In this document: in pieces, positions 1-8,012 of the stretch
How the letters are laid out: every line of letters begins with the position of its first letter
Numbering within the stretch: position 1 is the stretch's first letter
From: Acidobacteriaceae bacterium
Lineage (GTDB): Bacteria; Acidobacteriota; Terriglobia; Terriglobales; Acidobacteriaceae
Assembly: GCA_003140235.1 (NCBI GenBank)
Contig: PLJN01000154.1
Location: 1-36,266 of the forward strand
DNA length: 36,266 nucleotides
Direction: 5' to 3'
The notes under the pieces: model-generated
The model's input: only the letters and a program-made list of their open reading frames with translations
Databases searched by the model: none
What the model was told of the DNA's origin: nothing
Made by a program: the position numbers and the translations under genes

Positions 1-134
1 ACTTCAAGCACGCCGAAATCCGAGTCGCCGAGCCCGGTATCTGCAATACCGGCTGCTGCGTAGCGCGTCAGTGCTCGCATGGCCTTCATCATTACGAGCC
101 AGACGTGGTCCGATCCCTGAATGCTTTGGGCCAT
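1..134 (-). CDS. MarR-family transcriptional regulator, N-terminal part (cut by window start)
   Basis: Reading leftwards from an ATG at 134-132 gives 44 codons without a stop before the window edge. The segment GIADTGLGDSDFGVLEV matches the first helices of MarR-type winged-helix regulators (usual family length about 150 residues), where the conserved L-x-x-S-[DE]-F-x-V-L-E stretch precedes the DNA-binding helices. An internal pair of Met codons offers a shorter start. The gene is divergent from the DoxX gene; the 100-bp gap between them holds a perfect dyad (174-187), so it probably represses the DoxX-NmrA pair and itself in response to a small molecule. Only the N-terminus is visible, so the family call rests on about 25 residues. 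Confidence 0.7.
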   Translation of the reverse strand, partial: MAQSIQGSDHVWLVMMKAMRALTRYAAAGIADTGLGDSDFGVLE

Positions 135-173
135 AAGAAATCTGAATCTTCCTGAAGTATACGCCATCAAATG

Positions 174-187
174 TATTGACATCAATA
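174..187. promoter_or_regulatory. Candidate MarR operator in the divergent promoter region
   Basis: TATTGA-CA-TCAATA is a perfect 6-bp inverted repeat with a 2-bp centre. It lies between the divergent regulator and the DoxX gene and overlaps a TTGACA hexamer at 176-181. A looser outer dyad, AAGTATA at 155-161 and TATACTT at 186-192, surrounds it. Size and position fit a MarR dimer site; the assignment to this regulator is inference. Confidence 0.5.
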
Positions 188-234
188 TACTTGACGCCAT
201 GCTTAGTGGCCGTCAACCCAAAGGAGAACTTTTT

Positions 235-624
235 ATGAGAACCGTGTCTGCAATCGCCCGCTACCTGGCGGGTGTGATCTTCCTTGTTTTCGGCCTGAAC
301 GGATTTCTGCACTTCATTCCGCTACCACCTCCGGGTGGTGTCGCGGGACAGTTCATGGGTGCCCTGTTCGTCTCACATTACCTGACGCTGGTCTTCGGGC
401 TTCAGGTGATCGCGGCCGTGCTTCTGTTGGCTAACCGCTACGTGCCCCTGGCGCTGGCCGTCCTTGCGCCGGTGATTGTCAACATTCTTTGCTTTCACGC
501 TTTGATGGCCCCGACTGGGCTCCCGCTTGCCCTTTTCGTGGCAGTACTGTGGATCTTGACCTTCGTCGATGTGCGATCGGCCTTTGCCGGGTTGTTCCAG
601 TCGCGCTTGCAGCCACGTGCCTGA
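235..624 (+). CDS. DoxX-family membrane protein
   Basis: This 129-residue protein is almost entirely hydrophobic, with four predicted membrane helices (roughly residues 7-27, 43-65, 70-92 and 97-118), the layout and length of small DoxX-family proteins. The N-terminal FGLNGFLHF motif is typical of the family. The start at 235 is chosen because AAAGGAGA lies just upstream; an earlier in-frame ATG at 121 would run through the divergent promoter. DoxX proteins are linked to thiol or oxidative stress and membrane redox complexes, but the biochemical role of this subgroup is not settled. It is followed 57 bp later by an NmrA-like gene in the same direction, so the two are probably co-transcribed under the divergent MarR regulator. 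Confidence 0.8.
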   Translation: MRTVSAIARYLAGVIFLVFGLNGFLHFIPLPPPGGVAGQFMGALFVSHYLTLVFGLQVIAAVLLLANRYVPLALAVLAPVIVNILCFHALMAPTGLPLALFVAVLWILTFVDVRSAFAGLFQSRLQPRA

Positions 625-681
625 CGATTTGAAAGAAAGAGAGAGATTATGAGCTCAAACATCACCAGGAAAGGAATAGAC

Positions 682-1599
682 ATGTTATCCAACAATGAAA
701 AACTCATTGCCGTAATTGGCGCAACGGGCCAGCAGGGAGGCGCTGTAGTACGTGCACTGCAAGCCCGTGGCCAATTCAAGGTACGCGCACTAACTCGCAA
801 TCCAGGCCAGCGTCGCGAACTCGCCGAGGAGGTCGTCGCGGCAGATTTAGACCGCCCGGAAACCCTTAAAGCTGCATTTGCAGGAGCCCACGGCGTTTTT
901 CTAGTCACCAATTTTGGGGAAAAAGGTACCGACGAACTCAAGCAGGCAACCGCGGCGGTACGCGCTGCCGAGGATGCCGGTGTCAAACACTTTGTCTGGT
1001 CAACGCTGCCCAATGTGGAAGCGATCAGCGGCGGCAAGTTCCACGTTCCCCACTTTACCGGCAAGGCCAAGGTCGATCGGATAGTCCGGGAAGCCGGGTT
1101 TGCGAATCATACGTTCGTCGTCGCGCCTTTCTATTACCAGAACCTTGTGGGCGTTCTTGCTCCGCACAAGCAGGCAGACGGGTCGTTGGCCTGGGCTCTT
1201 CCTCTTGATCCCGATGTGCGTTGCATCCATATGGGCGACATTGCCGAACTTGGCAACATCGTGGCCGGAGCATTCGCCCACGCGGATGAGGCAGGCAATG
1301 GCGAGTATCTGCCACTCGTCGGTGATTTCATGAGCTTCAACGAAATCGTCGGCACGCTAAATCGACTGGGACATAAATTTTCATTCCAGCAAGTCCCCAG
1401 GGAAGTTTTCGCTACGCTCTTTCCTGGGGCCGCCGAGATAGCAGACATGCTCAGCTACTTCCAGGCTCATACGTACTTAGGTTCGGATTCGTCCGACCGA
1501 ATTGCACTCGCGAACAAAATAGCAGGCGCGCAACCGACCAGGTTCGCGGCGTGGGCTCGAGTGAATTTCCCGGCAGCAAGTAGTCACTCTTTGCGATGA
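682..1599 (+). CDS. NmrA-like NAD(P)-binding protein
   Basis: A 305-residue Rossmann-fold protein of the atypical short-chain dehydrogenase group. The first strand and nucleotide loop LIAVIGATGQQGG (residues 7-19) gives the GxxGxxG motif, and a later GVKHFVWSTLPN segment is typical of NmrA/HSCARG proteins. These bind NAD(P)(H), and many act as redox sensors or quinone/isoflavone-type reductases; the exact substrate is unknown. The start at 682 is preferred because AGGAAAGGA ends 6 bp upstream; an in-frame ATG at 649 would add 11 residues without known family similarity. Pairing with a DoxX protein and a MarR regulator suggests a small redox or electrophile-response operon. Confidence 0.85.
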   Translation: MLSNNEKLIAVIGATGQQGGAVVRALQARGQFKVRALTRNPGQRRELAEEVVAADLDRPETLKAAFAGAHGVFLVTNFGEKGTDELKQATAAVRAAEDAGVKHFVWSTLPNVEAISGGKFHVPHFTGKAKVDRIVREAGFANHTFVVAPFYYQNLVGVLAPHKQADGSLAWALPLDPDVRCIHMGDIAELGNIVAGAFAHADEAGNGEYLPLVGDFMSFNEIVGTLNRLGHKFSFQQVPREVFATLFPGAAEIADMLSYFQAHTYLGSDSSDRIALANKIAGAQPTRFAAWARVNFPAASSHSLR

Positions 1600-2004
1600 G
1601 TCTGGCAAAAGATCGGCATCAGCGAGAATCCACTCTTTGGGAAAAACTGTGCGGTTCCTGCGGCCCGATGATTCGGCGTTTCTAAGCGGCCCGGCCCTTG
1701 GACCTTTTCCGGCTAACAGCTAGCGGCTAGAAGCTGCCCTCCAACTTCCGCGACACCATCAGCCTGAAGTGGACGTCAGTTGACGACGGCACGTTGAACT
1801 TCTCGAATCCGCCGCAAGCTTCCCTCCAGCCACGACTTCCCTTGAATCGGCCAGATAGAACCGGCATCGCTCAGCCGGTCGGATAATCGACGCTCCATTC
1901 GCGGATTCTGGGTTTCTTGCCGCCTGTTGCCAACCTGCACCGCCGGTCCGCCTGCCCGTAGGGCTCACGGGGGATTACGCCGATCTCGCTGACCTTCACA
2001 AGAA
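1600..2004. other. Intergenic region without a supported gene
   Basis: Between the NmrA gene and the end of the PIN gene I see no convincing coding sequence; a 69-codon minus-strand open frame near 1759-1968 has biased composition and no recognisable motif. A GCTAACAGCTAGCGGCTAG stretch near 1713 resembles the short repetitive filler seen in other intergenic regions of this window. Confidence 0.5.
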
Positions 2005-3312
2005 TTAGACCACGATCTCATACAGATTCTGGTGACGCCGTCCGGCCTTGTGGTCTGCCGCCAAAATTCCTTTCAGCTTAGCCACGGACTCGTCTTCCGT
2101 GTTGCCTGTGTAGAGCCAATGATGTCCGACTCCGAACTCATCATTACAGAACTCGCATTTCACCTTGCCAAAATTGCCATGTTCCGGGGCGTGTATTATC
2201 GACTGATTAAGCTTTACGGCTACGGGTTCAATGCCTTCATACACCACTTTGTATGCTGGGGATATTTGCAATATAGAAAACGATTCTGGTTCCTCGCCGT
2301 GCTCTATCATGTTGAAAAACACTCTGATTGTCCTGGTGGCTTGGACACGTTGTCGGGTCTCGTCCCAGTCTTGAGTCATGTGCAGCGTTAGGCGCTGAGA
2401 CCAGACTGGAAGATCCGATCTTCTAATCAGGAACTGTACAGCGACTGTATACTTCGCGGAGAATTGAAGGAGCCGCCTCTGCGCATCCACCTCCCGAATC
2501 GGAGAAGGTTGAACTTCAGTAGGCGCATTGATCCCAAGCACTTCTAGTTCTTCGACCCGACCATCTGCGCCGCTCAGAGTTCGAAGAAAATCCGGCAGCT
2601 CATTCTCCAGCAACGTTTCTATCAACTCCTGCCCATCGATCAGCAATTGCAGGTAGTCGGGAGGCTGAGTCGCGATTTCCGCCGATTGGACAGAGATCGG
2701 CATAGCCGTGACGGCAACTTGCTGGATGAACTCGTCCAGCGAAGGGAAGAATCGAACGCGTGACGTATCCAGTTTAGCGTTCTTGAGATCGTCAAGGAAA
2801 TCATCATGCAGGCGAAGATCCTTCTTGCTCCGACACCAATCCTCTGAATTGCCGCTGATAAAACCGATTTCCTGATCACATCTCTGCCCTAGTTCAAGCA
2901 CCGAAAACCAGATCAACGCGTCGCGGTAACCGCGCCCGCCCGATACAAATGGCTTGTTTGGAGCGAGAGCCCTGAGGACCAAGGCTTCGTGGAGAACGCT
3001 CGGGTATGGCAGAGTTCGTGCATTGAGGAATTTCAGCAACACATCGAGAGACTCGCGGTACGCCGTCAGTCCACTCTCAACATCGAACTTTCGGTACGCT
3101 TTGTCGTCTCCTGTAAGACGCAGTGTCGCGTCAAGCTTATGGTTTGCTTCCAAGACGCTCTTTCGGACGAGGTTAACCGCTTCCTCAAGCACAACGGCTG
3201 GAACACAGAGCTCTGCTCCGGTTCGATCGAGAAAGTTTTTTAAGAGGCGGACGTCAACTGAGCGAGAGGTAAACCCGTGACCGAAAACAGTCGTGTCAAG
3301 AACGATCTTCAT
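2005..3312 (-). CDS. PIN-domain (DUF4935-like) protein with C-terminal extension
   Basis: A 435-residue protein whose first 200 residues look like a PIN nuclease domain of the DUF4935 group. It begins MKIVLDTTVF (acidic D6), has acidic residues E43-E44, GYRDALIW (D131), and a late strand FISGNSEDW (D158), matching the spacing of the PIN metal-binding carboxylates. PIN domains are Mg/Mn-dependent RNases, often toxins. The C-terminal 230 residues are unassigned but contain a C386-x2-C389 pair followed by H398-H399, a possible zinc site. Start supported by AGGAAG 5 bp upstream. No antitoxin-sized gene overlaps it; the nearest same-strand gene is a small zinc-ribbon protein 119 bp upstream. It could be a solitary defence or RNA-processing nuclease; target unknown. 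Confidence 0.65.
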   Translation of the reverse strand: MKIVLDTTVFGHGFTSRSVDVRLLKNFLDRTGAELCVPAVVLEEAVNLVRKSVLEANHKLDATLRLTGDDKAYRKFDVESGLTAYRESLDVLLKFLNARTLPYPSVLHEALVLRALAPNKPFVSGGRGYRDALIWFSVLELGQRCDQEIGFISGNSEDWCRSKKDLRLHDDFLDDLKNAKLDTSRVRFFPSLDEFIQQVAVTAMPISVQSAEIATQPPDYLQLLIDGQELIETLLENELPDFLRTLSGADGRVEELEVLGINAPTEVQPSPIREVDAQRRLLQFSAKYTVAVQFLIRRSDLPVWSQRLTLHMTQDWDETRQRVQATRTIRVFFNMIEHGEEPESFSILQISPAYKVVYEGIEPVAVKLNQSIIHAPEHGNFGKVKCEFCNDEFGVGHHWLYTGNTEDESVAKLKGILAADHKAGRRHQNLYEIVV

Positions 3313-3431
3313 GGACTTCCTGGTTGATTTTACATTGCACTCGAGTGCTGCGCCGGGCCATTGCTTCGCAGGCAGAATTTGACTAAGAGAGGGGGTGGTC
3401 TACTCATCGCTCTAGCGCTCGTCTATCTCCC

Positions 3432-3668
3432 TTACCTCAAGAATTCTGCCATGGTCCTTGTCATCAGGCACAGCGAATAGCGGCGTGAACAGTCGGGGCA
3501 ATCGACCCTAAATCCTTCAGACACACCGGACTTATTGCCACTGCGGCCAATCAGCGGAAGCGTTCGACCGCATTCGCAATGCCATGCAGCATTGTTGCCC
3601 GTCGCAATGGCCTGCCGTTTCACACCGCTGCGGAGAATTAGATGAACTACTCGCTGTTCCTGCGACAT
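3432..3668 (-). CDS. Small zinc-ribbon protein, function unknown
   Basis: A 78-residue protein with two knuckles, C31-x-C33-G and C57-P-x-C60, 24 residues apart, the pattern of a zinc ribbon. The rest is basic and polar with no signal peptide or membrane helix, suggesting a cytoplasmic nucleic-acid or protein-binding role. The intact Cys pattern supports a real gene. Start at 3668 is the only reasonable ATG but lacks a clear ribosome binding site. It lies upstream of the PIN gene on the same strand and might be co-transcribed with it, but the 119-bp gap makes a functional pairing uncertain. Confidence 0.5.
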   Translation of the reverse strand: MSQEQRVVHLILRSGVKRQAIATGNNAAWHCECGRTLPLIGRSGNKSGVSEGFRVDCPDCSRRYSLCLMTRTMAEFLR

Positions 3669-3903
3669 AGGCGCAAAAGTGATGATACTGTTACACGTCG
3701 ACGAATTCCAGGATCAAAGGACCAACAACCATTCACAACCCAGCCATAGCGATGAAGGTCAACCTGGCCGAAGTACGACGCTGCTCCTCCTTCGTACCGC
3801 TCGAAGCGTTTGTTAGGTCTCTAAGAGGGCGTCGTAAGCTTCGACAAATCAAAACCAATTTCCAAAATCGAAAGCTGGGCCAACCGCCAAGCCTTGGGCA
3901 TTA

Positions 3904-4356
3904 TTATCTCACTTCCGCGATGACTTCAATCTCAACGGCATAGTTCAAGGGAAGGGACATGCCAACTGCACTCCGAGCATGCTTGCCCGCGTCGCCGAAT
4001 ACTTCGCACAAAAAATCACTGCACCCATTAATCACTGCGGACGTATCATTAAATCCTTCGCTCACATTTACCATTCCAAGCACTTTCACGAAACGAACGA
4101 TTTCATCTAATGATCCAGTAACGGCTTTTATCGCTCTCAGAGCATTCAAGGCGGACCACTTGGCAGCCTCATAGGCTTGCTCCAATGTAAGGTCCTTCCC
4201 AACCTTGCCTTTCACTGATCTGTCACCCCAGATTGGCACTTGGCCGGACGTATAGACAAGGTTTCCCGTCTTGACGGCCTGCAATAGTTTTCCCAAGTGA
4301 AGCGGGGCTGGTTCGATTATATAACCCATCTCTTGTAGCTTTGCTTCGTATGACAT
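3904..4356 (-). CDS. RidA-family (YjgF/YER057c/UK114) protein
   Basis: A 150-residue protein with the RidA signature. The LVYTSGQVPIW segment near residues 33-43 forms the ligand-pocket wall, R128 in HARSAVGMSLP corresponds to the substrate carboxylate-binding Arg of E. coli RidA (R105), and E142 in VEIEV to its E120. RidA proteins hydrolyse reactive imine/enamine intermediates to keto acids and ammonia. The gene is divergent from a large FAD amine/amino-acid oxidase only 128 bp away. Flavin amino-acid oxidases release imino acids, so a RidA partner that hydrolyses their product is biochemically sensible. The member belongs to a RidA subgroup slightly longer than the 128-residue archetype; true substrates are inferred. 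Confidence 0.88.
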   Translation of the reverse strand: MSYEAKLQEMGYIIEPAPLHLGKLLQAVKTGNLVYTSGQVPIWGDRSVKGKVGKDLTLEQAYEAAKWSALNALRAIKAVTGSLDEIVRFVKVLGMVNVSEGFNDTSAVINGCSDFLCEVFGDAGKHARSAVGMSLPLNYAVEIEVIAEVR

Positions 4357-4484
4357 TTCATCCCATCCATTTTGTTGCGGTTAGTGCTAGAATATTATTA
4401 ACTTTGCACAGAAACGATTGAACCGATAGAAGTCAACGACGACATTTTATCAGCTTTTAGATACTCCCACGGGCCAATTTTGAC

Positions 4485-6290
4485 ATGGCGCACCTGACAC
4501 AACGCAGTGAGGAGCCGCTTGTTCACTCTCTTGGAGGATTGAGAATCGTGCACAAACCTGTTGACTTTGCAATTGTAGGCGGCGGTGTGGCCGGCAGTTA
4601 TGTTGCCTGGCGACTCGCATGTTCAGATCCTGACAACAAACTGACTATTCAGCTGTATGAAGGAACTCGCCGCATTGGAGGTCGATTGTGCAGTGCATCA
4701 ATGCCGCTCATTAAAGATAAAACAGCGGAGTTAGGCGGTATGCGATATGCGGCTCCGCACATTCTTGTCAGTGCCCTTGTGTCGGCGTTGGGATTGCCGA
4801 CAGAGCGGTTTGACTACAAGCAAAGGGCAATGCGACTCCGGGGAAAATATTTCGCTGTTCCGGAGAAAGATCCATTCCCAAACGAAGGCGCTCAGGCTCC
4901 GCCATATACTTTTAATGGAGAGGAGTCAGGCAAACAGCCAGGTGAACTAATCAGATTTGCCCTACGTGAAGCATTGAGAGACAAGGATTTCTGCTTCGTT
5001 TGGCCCGCGGGAACGCCCGAACAGTGTCGTGCAGTAGAGAAGAAATGGCAAGAGTGGAAGGCTGCGAACCGTGATCTTACTTATGCTGAATTTAAACCAT
5101 GGGAATGGGATTGCATTGGTCGCTATGCTGTACTTAAGGGCTCTTCCCTTTGGGATCTTGGATTCTGGAATGTTCTCCAGCATTACTTAGAGATCGAGTC
5201 TTTCCTGTTTGCTCACGACGGGTTGGGATATGAATCTGTTGTCGCCAACTGGAATGCCGCTGAGGCGATCCCCTGGTTTCTCAAGGACTTTGATCTAGTT
5301 GAATATCACACGGTGATTAGTGGCATGCAAGCGATCCCTATGAAGCTTGCAGCCCAGTTCCTTGCTAAGCGTCAGAACTGCGTTAGGTGGCAATATATTC
5401 TTCAGTCTGTCGAAAAGAGCTCCTCCTCCTCCGCGCTAAAGCTAATTTTTTGGAACGATTTTCTGGGCGAATATGTAACCGCATTTGCTATGCGAGTGGT
5501 GCTCGCAATGCCGAAGCACGCGCTTCAAAACATCCGATTTAGAGGTTTTTCAGATGACTCTGAAGCATTTGCAGGGCCCGATGGCGACACAATTGGAAAT
5601 CTGGAAGCGGTAACGTGCCATCCAATGGCCAAGCTATTTTTGGGATATGAAGACGCGTGGTGGACTTCAGAGGGCCTTTTCGGGACCTCAAAGGGTAAAC
5701 TGACAACAGACTCACCGCTGCGTCAAGTTTATTTTCTTGGCCCTGATCGAAGCCTGCCTAAAGATGTAAAAACCCCGAGCCTGATAATGGCAAGCTACAG
5801 TGACTCACATTATGTCGACTTTTGGAGGCCTCTTTACCCTCGAGGCAAGAATTGGGCGCCGTACTACCAAGGTCCGCCCGAGGAGATGACACCAGAGCTG
5901 CGTCTATTCCTTGAAGCTTTTGGTGTCGGTGAGAACGTCATTAGAAAAGCGACAAGGCTGATGAAAAAGCTATTTTCCGACCAAACGGTGCCGGATCCTT
6001 ATATGGGCTTTTTGGTCACCTGGGATGGCCCCCCTTACTACGGCGGTTGGCATACCTGGAATGTGCACGAAAAACCTTGGGTTCTCAGAGGAAAGATGAA
6101 GCGACCGTTTCCGAAGGACAATCTTTTCATCTGCGGTGAGGCGTACTCGCGCGAACAGGGGTGGGTGGAGGGAGCCCTTCGCTCCGCGGAGATGGTTTTG
6201 CGCGAGCTTAAAATCAAGGAACCAGATTTTGTGGATCAGAAATTGTACACGGATGAAGGCTTTTCAGGATACGACGATTATGTCAGCTAA
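4485..6290 (+). CDS. FAD-dependent amine/L-amino-acid oxidase-like protein
   Basis: A 601-residue flavoprotein of the monoamine oxidase superfamily. FAIVGGGVAGSYVAW (GxGxxG at about residues 32-37), an acidic E59 at the end of the second strand and RRIGGRL form the FAD ADP-binding region. AELGGMRY follows, as in L-amino-acid oxidases, and NLFICGEAYSREQGWVEGAL at 546-565 is the C-terminal flavin-binding segment that contacts the isoalloxazine ring. There is no signal peptide. The ATG at 4485 has no ribosome binding site; a GTG at 4548, preceded by GGAGG with about 10-bp spacing, would remove 21 residues and still precede the dinucleotide fold. Divergent from RidA and closed by a perfect terminator at 6289-6317. 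Substrate cannot be read from sequence; amino acid or amine oxidation producing peroxide is likely. Base composition looks more AT-rich than the rest of the window, suggesting transfer. Confidence 0.8.
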   Translation: MAHLTQRSEEPLVHSLGGLRIVHKPVDFAIVGGGVAGSYVAWRLACSDPDNKLTIQLYEGTRRIGGRLCSASMPLIKDKTAELGGMRYAAPHILVSALVSALGLPTERFDYKQRAMRLRGKYFAVPEKDPFPNEGAQAPPYTFNGEESGKQPGELIRFALREALRDKDFCFVWPAGTPEQCRAVEKKWQEWKAANRDLTYAEFKPWEWDCIGRYAVLKGSSLWDLGFWNVLQHYLEIESFLFAHDGLGYESVVANWNAAEAIPWFLKDFDLVEYHTVISGMQAIPMKLAAQFLAKRQNCVRWQYILQSVEKSSSSSALKLIFWNDFLGEYVTAFAMRVVLAMPKHALQNIRFRGFSDDSEAFAGPDGDTIGNLEAVTCHPMAKLFLGYEDAWWTSEGLFGTSKGKLTTDSPLRQVYFLGPDRSLPKDVKTPSLIMASYSDSHYVDFWRPLYPRGKNWAPYYQGPPEEMTPELRLFLEAFGVGENVIRKATRLMKKLFSDQTVPDPYMGFLVTWDGPPYYGGWHTWNVHEKPWVLRGKMKRPFPKDNLFICGEAYSREQGWVEGALRSAEMVLRELKIKEPDFVDQKLYTDEGFSGYDDYVS

Positions 6291-6317
6291 AAGGGGCCTC
6301 CTCAAGAGGCCCCTTTT
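6289..6317. terminator. Bidirectional intrinsic terminator
   Basis: AAAAGGGGCCTC (6289-6300) and GAGGCCCCTTTT (6306-6317) form a perfect 12-bp stem around a 5-nt loop. T-runs follow on one strand and A-runs precede, so it can stop both the oxidase transcript and the convergent small gene. Confidence 0.9.
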
Positions 6318-6335
6318 GAGCACAGAACTGATGCC

Positions 6336-6527
6336 CTATCGATCCTGTTGATCTTCCTCGCGTCGTTGCTGAATAGCACGATTGCGTTCTGCCACTTGGG
6401 AATACCACTCGATATTCTGTCTGGCTAGTTGTTTCATATTTTCTTCGACCCGCTCTGCTTGCTGCTGATCGGTAGTGGATGTCCCGTTGGTGGACGCCGT
6501 TGTTCCGTTTTTTGCAACTCCGCTCAT
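6336..6527 (-). CDS. Small Gln-rich hydrophilic protein, unknown
   Basis: A 63-residue protein with a Gly/Thr/Asn/Ser-rich N-terminal third (KNGTTASTNGTSTT) followed by a charged, Gln-rich helix-forming region. The start at 6527 is chosen because AAGGAGGA lies 5-6 bp upstream, one of the strongest ribosome binding sites in the window; an open frame extends upstream but has no such signal. No Cys, no membrane segment and no signal peptide. It is convergent with the amine oxidase across a shared terminator. I do not recognise the family. The strong start signal argues that it is translated. Confidence 0.55.
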   Translation of the reverse strand: MSGVAKNGTTASTNGTSTTDQQQAERVEENMKQLARQNIEWYSQVAERNRAIQQRREEDQQDR

Positions 6528-6961
6528 TGTTTCCTCCTTGTACCGCGAGTAAAATTTTCTAGGGATATTATTTCTAAATATGAAAAGTCTTCCCAAGCAT
6601 GAAAACCTCTTTTGCGCTTCCTCTTAAATTGGATTTAGAACACCCTCGCAAGGATGCCTATTTCCACGTTAGACCGTAAAGCCAATGCTGTCAAATAGTT
6701 ACAAGCGTGGCCATGTTCCGAAAGTAACCACCCTGAACTCTTGGAGCGGCCCAATCGAGTCCTGTAAACAAACGACCGAACCGGTCGACAAATCGCACCT
6801 AACTGCCCAAGACAACCGCCAGCAAGCATCGTGCCAGAAACACTAAGCCTGTGTAGGATGCTTGTCACTGCTAACGATCTCAGAACGATTAGCTTTAACA
6901 CTTTATGCGACCAAGAGTTGAAATCTTTTCGTCATTTTTCGTAAGAAAATGTTAACTTTCG
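6528..6961. other. Intergenic region without a supported gene
   Basis: A stretch between the small Gln-rich gene and the HTH gene. An 88-codon minus-strand frame (6635-6901) has no ribosome binding site, motif or domain pattern and is treated as chance. No strong hairpin or repeat was noticed. Confidence 0.5.
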
Positions 6962-7153
6962 TCACTTAGAGTTCACATATCGGATAATCTCACGGCCCGG
7001 TATTTTCCACCTGCCGTTTTTTCCTTGGCTACCCTTCAAATCGCCATCATTGAGGTGTATGCGAATGGTCTGGGCAGTTTGGCCCAATACTCGCGCCGCC
7101 TCTGAAACGGAATAAATCGTATCAGGCCTAATATCGCTGAGATCAATCGGCAT
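6962..7153 (-). CDS. Excisionase/MerR-like helix-turn-helix DNA-binding protein
   Basis: A 63-residue protein made almost wholly of one winged helix-turn-helix of the HTH_17/excisionase type. YSVSEAARVLGQTAQTIRIH (residues 14-33) provides the two helices, and GRWKIPGREIIRYV is the wing and last helix. Such single-domain proteins serve as phage or integron excisionases, plasmid regulators or small transcription factors. No integrase is found nearby. There is no obvious ribosome binding site at the ATG; the leader is very AT-rich and holds an AGCGAT/ATCGCT dyad immediately upstream, a possible self-regulatory site. Its place in an AT-rich, gene-poor stretch fits a mobile-element remnant. Confidence 0.75.
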   Translation of the reverse strand: MPIDLSDIRPDTIYSVSEAARVLGQTAQTIRIHLNDGDLKGSQGKNGRWKIPGREIIRYVNSK

Positions 7154-7154
7154 A

Positions 7155-7187
7155 AGCGATAATATACATCAATATATATAAATCGCT
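7155..7187. promoter_or_regulatory. AT-rich dyad upstream of the HTH gene
   Basis: AGCGAT at 7155-7160 and ATCGCT at 7182-7187 are inverted 6-mers separated by 21 bp of nearly pure A/T, beginning 2 bp upstream of the HTH start codon. It may be an operator or AT-rich promoter core; function is inferred from position only. Confidence 0.35.
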
Positions 7188-7712
7188 ATATTAATTATGA
7201 TTCCGGGCTCGATATTCTGGGCTCCGAGCCAACGCCCCGGCAAGCCCTCCATCCGACGGGCTGAAATTGTGCCACTTCCGTGCTGATCGCGCAAGCAAAC
7301 AAAAAGCAATTTCCAGAGCCGGTGCTGGTTCCCCCGGAAACCGGCTCCACCTTCGTCTCCAAATGTCAAGACAATTGTTTGTGCGCCTTCCAAAGCAATG
7401 TCACATTTTCTCTTCCCGACATGAGACCCACTATAAGAGGATAGTGCCAAAAATGGCCTAAACGTTTCAAAGTCCTTCCCCTACGAGGAATCCGATTAGA
7501 AGAGGGTTTGGAAACGCATTCTCCTCGGTCGGCTGATTGATTTGTATTTTGTCATCCGACTTCCCGCCACACCCGGGGCTACCTCATTCCAAGAACTCTC
7601 GCACAATTGCCTCTCAGCCGATGTATTATTCTATACACACCCCTTAGCCCAACAGTCAGTCGAAAGATACTTCCGATTTAAGGGCGGTTCTAGGCAAAGC
7701 GGGGACAGACGG

Positions 7713-7824
7713 GGAGCCTGTCGGAGATAGAATTTCCCGAACGAAGAATCAACAAGTTACGCGATCCGTCATCTCTGTAAGTGATTGATTCTTCGTTCAA
7801 AAACTTTTCTCTCCGACAGGCTCC
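7713..7824. repeat. 112-bp bipartite inverted-repeat element
   Basis: The left arm is GGAGCCTGTCGGAGA (7713-7727), an 11-nt spacer, then GAACGAAGAATCAA (7739-7752). The right arm carries the exact complements: TTGATTCTTCGTTC (7785-7798), an 11-nt spacer, then TCTCCGACAGGCTCC (7810-7824). The two 11-nt spacers do not pair well. A 32-nt loop separates the arms. The transcript would fold into a long stem with one large symmetric internal loop. It could be a MITE-like element, a REP pair or a structured RNA; no coding sequence is inside. Confidence 0.85.
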
Positions 7825-8012
7825 GGGACGTTTTCTGATATTTGCCCGCCGTGGCTCGTCTGGCTCGCTTGATTGCCGTTGAGTGTTTCCCAGGACCCTT
7901 AGGAACGTTCCATTTGTCCCCCAGTTGTCTGATTGCGACAGTCAATGATTTGAACAATCAGCACACCGCGTCTTGCTGCAACTTTCCTTCGATGCGGGCA
8001 TCTAGATAAGTC

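Larger units (their letters stand above)
7154..8012. other. 859-bp gene-free region containing a palindromic element
   Basis: Several open frames of 60-100 codons exist on both strands, but none has a ribosome binding site, a recognisable domain or sensible composition. The right half holds the 112-bp inverted-repeat element at 7713-7824. It is preceded by an AAAGCGGGGACAGACGGGG stretch near 7696 and followed by a GTTCCATTTGTCCCCC stretch near 7908, which recall REP-type repeat sequences. Likely remnants of mobile or repetitive DNA. Confidence 0.5.

Noticed and set aside
4-312. 102-codon minus-strand open frame over the DoxX start
   Set aside because: It is in a different frame from the MarR-like N-terminus and crosses the promoter region and DoxX start; no family pattern.
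3752-3943. 63-codon plus-strand open frame
   Set aside because: Overlaps the RidA 3' end and has no coding pattern.
6635-6901. 88-codon minus-strand open frame
   Set aside because: No ribosome binding site, no domain pattern, odd composition.
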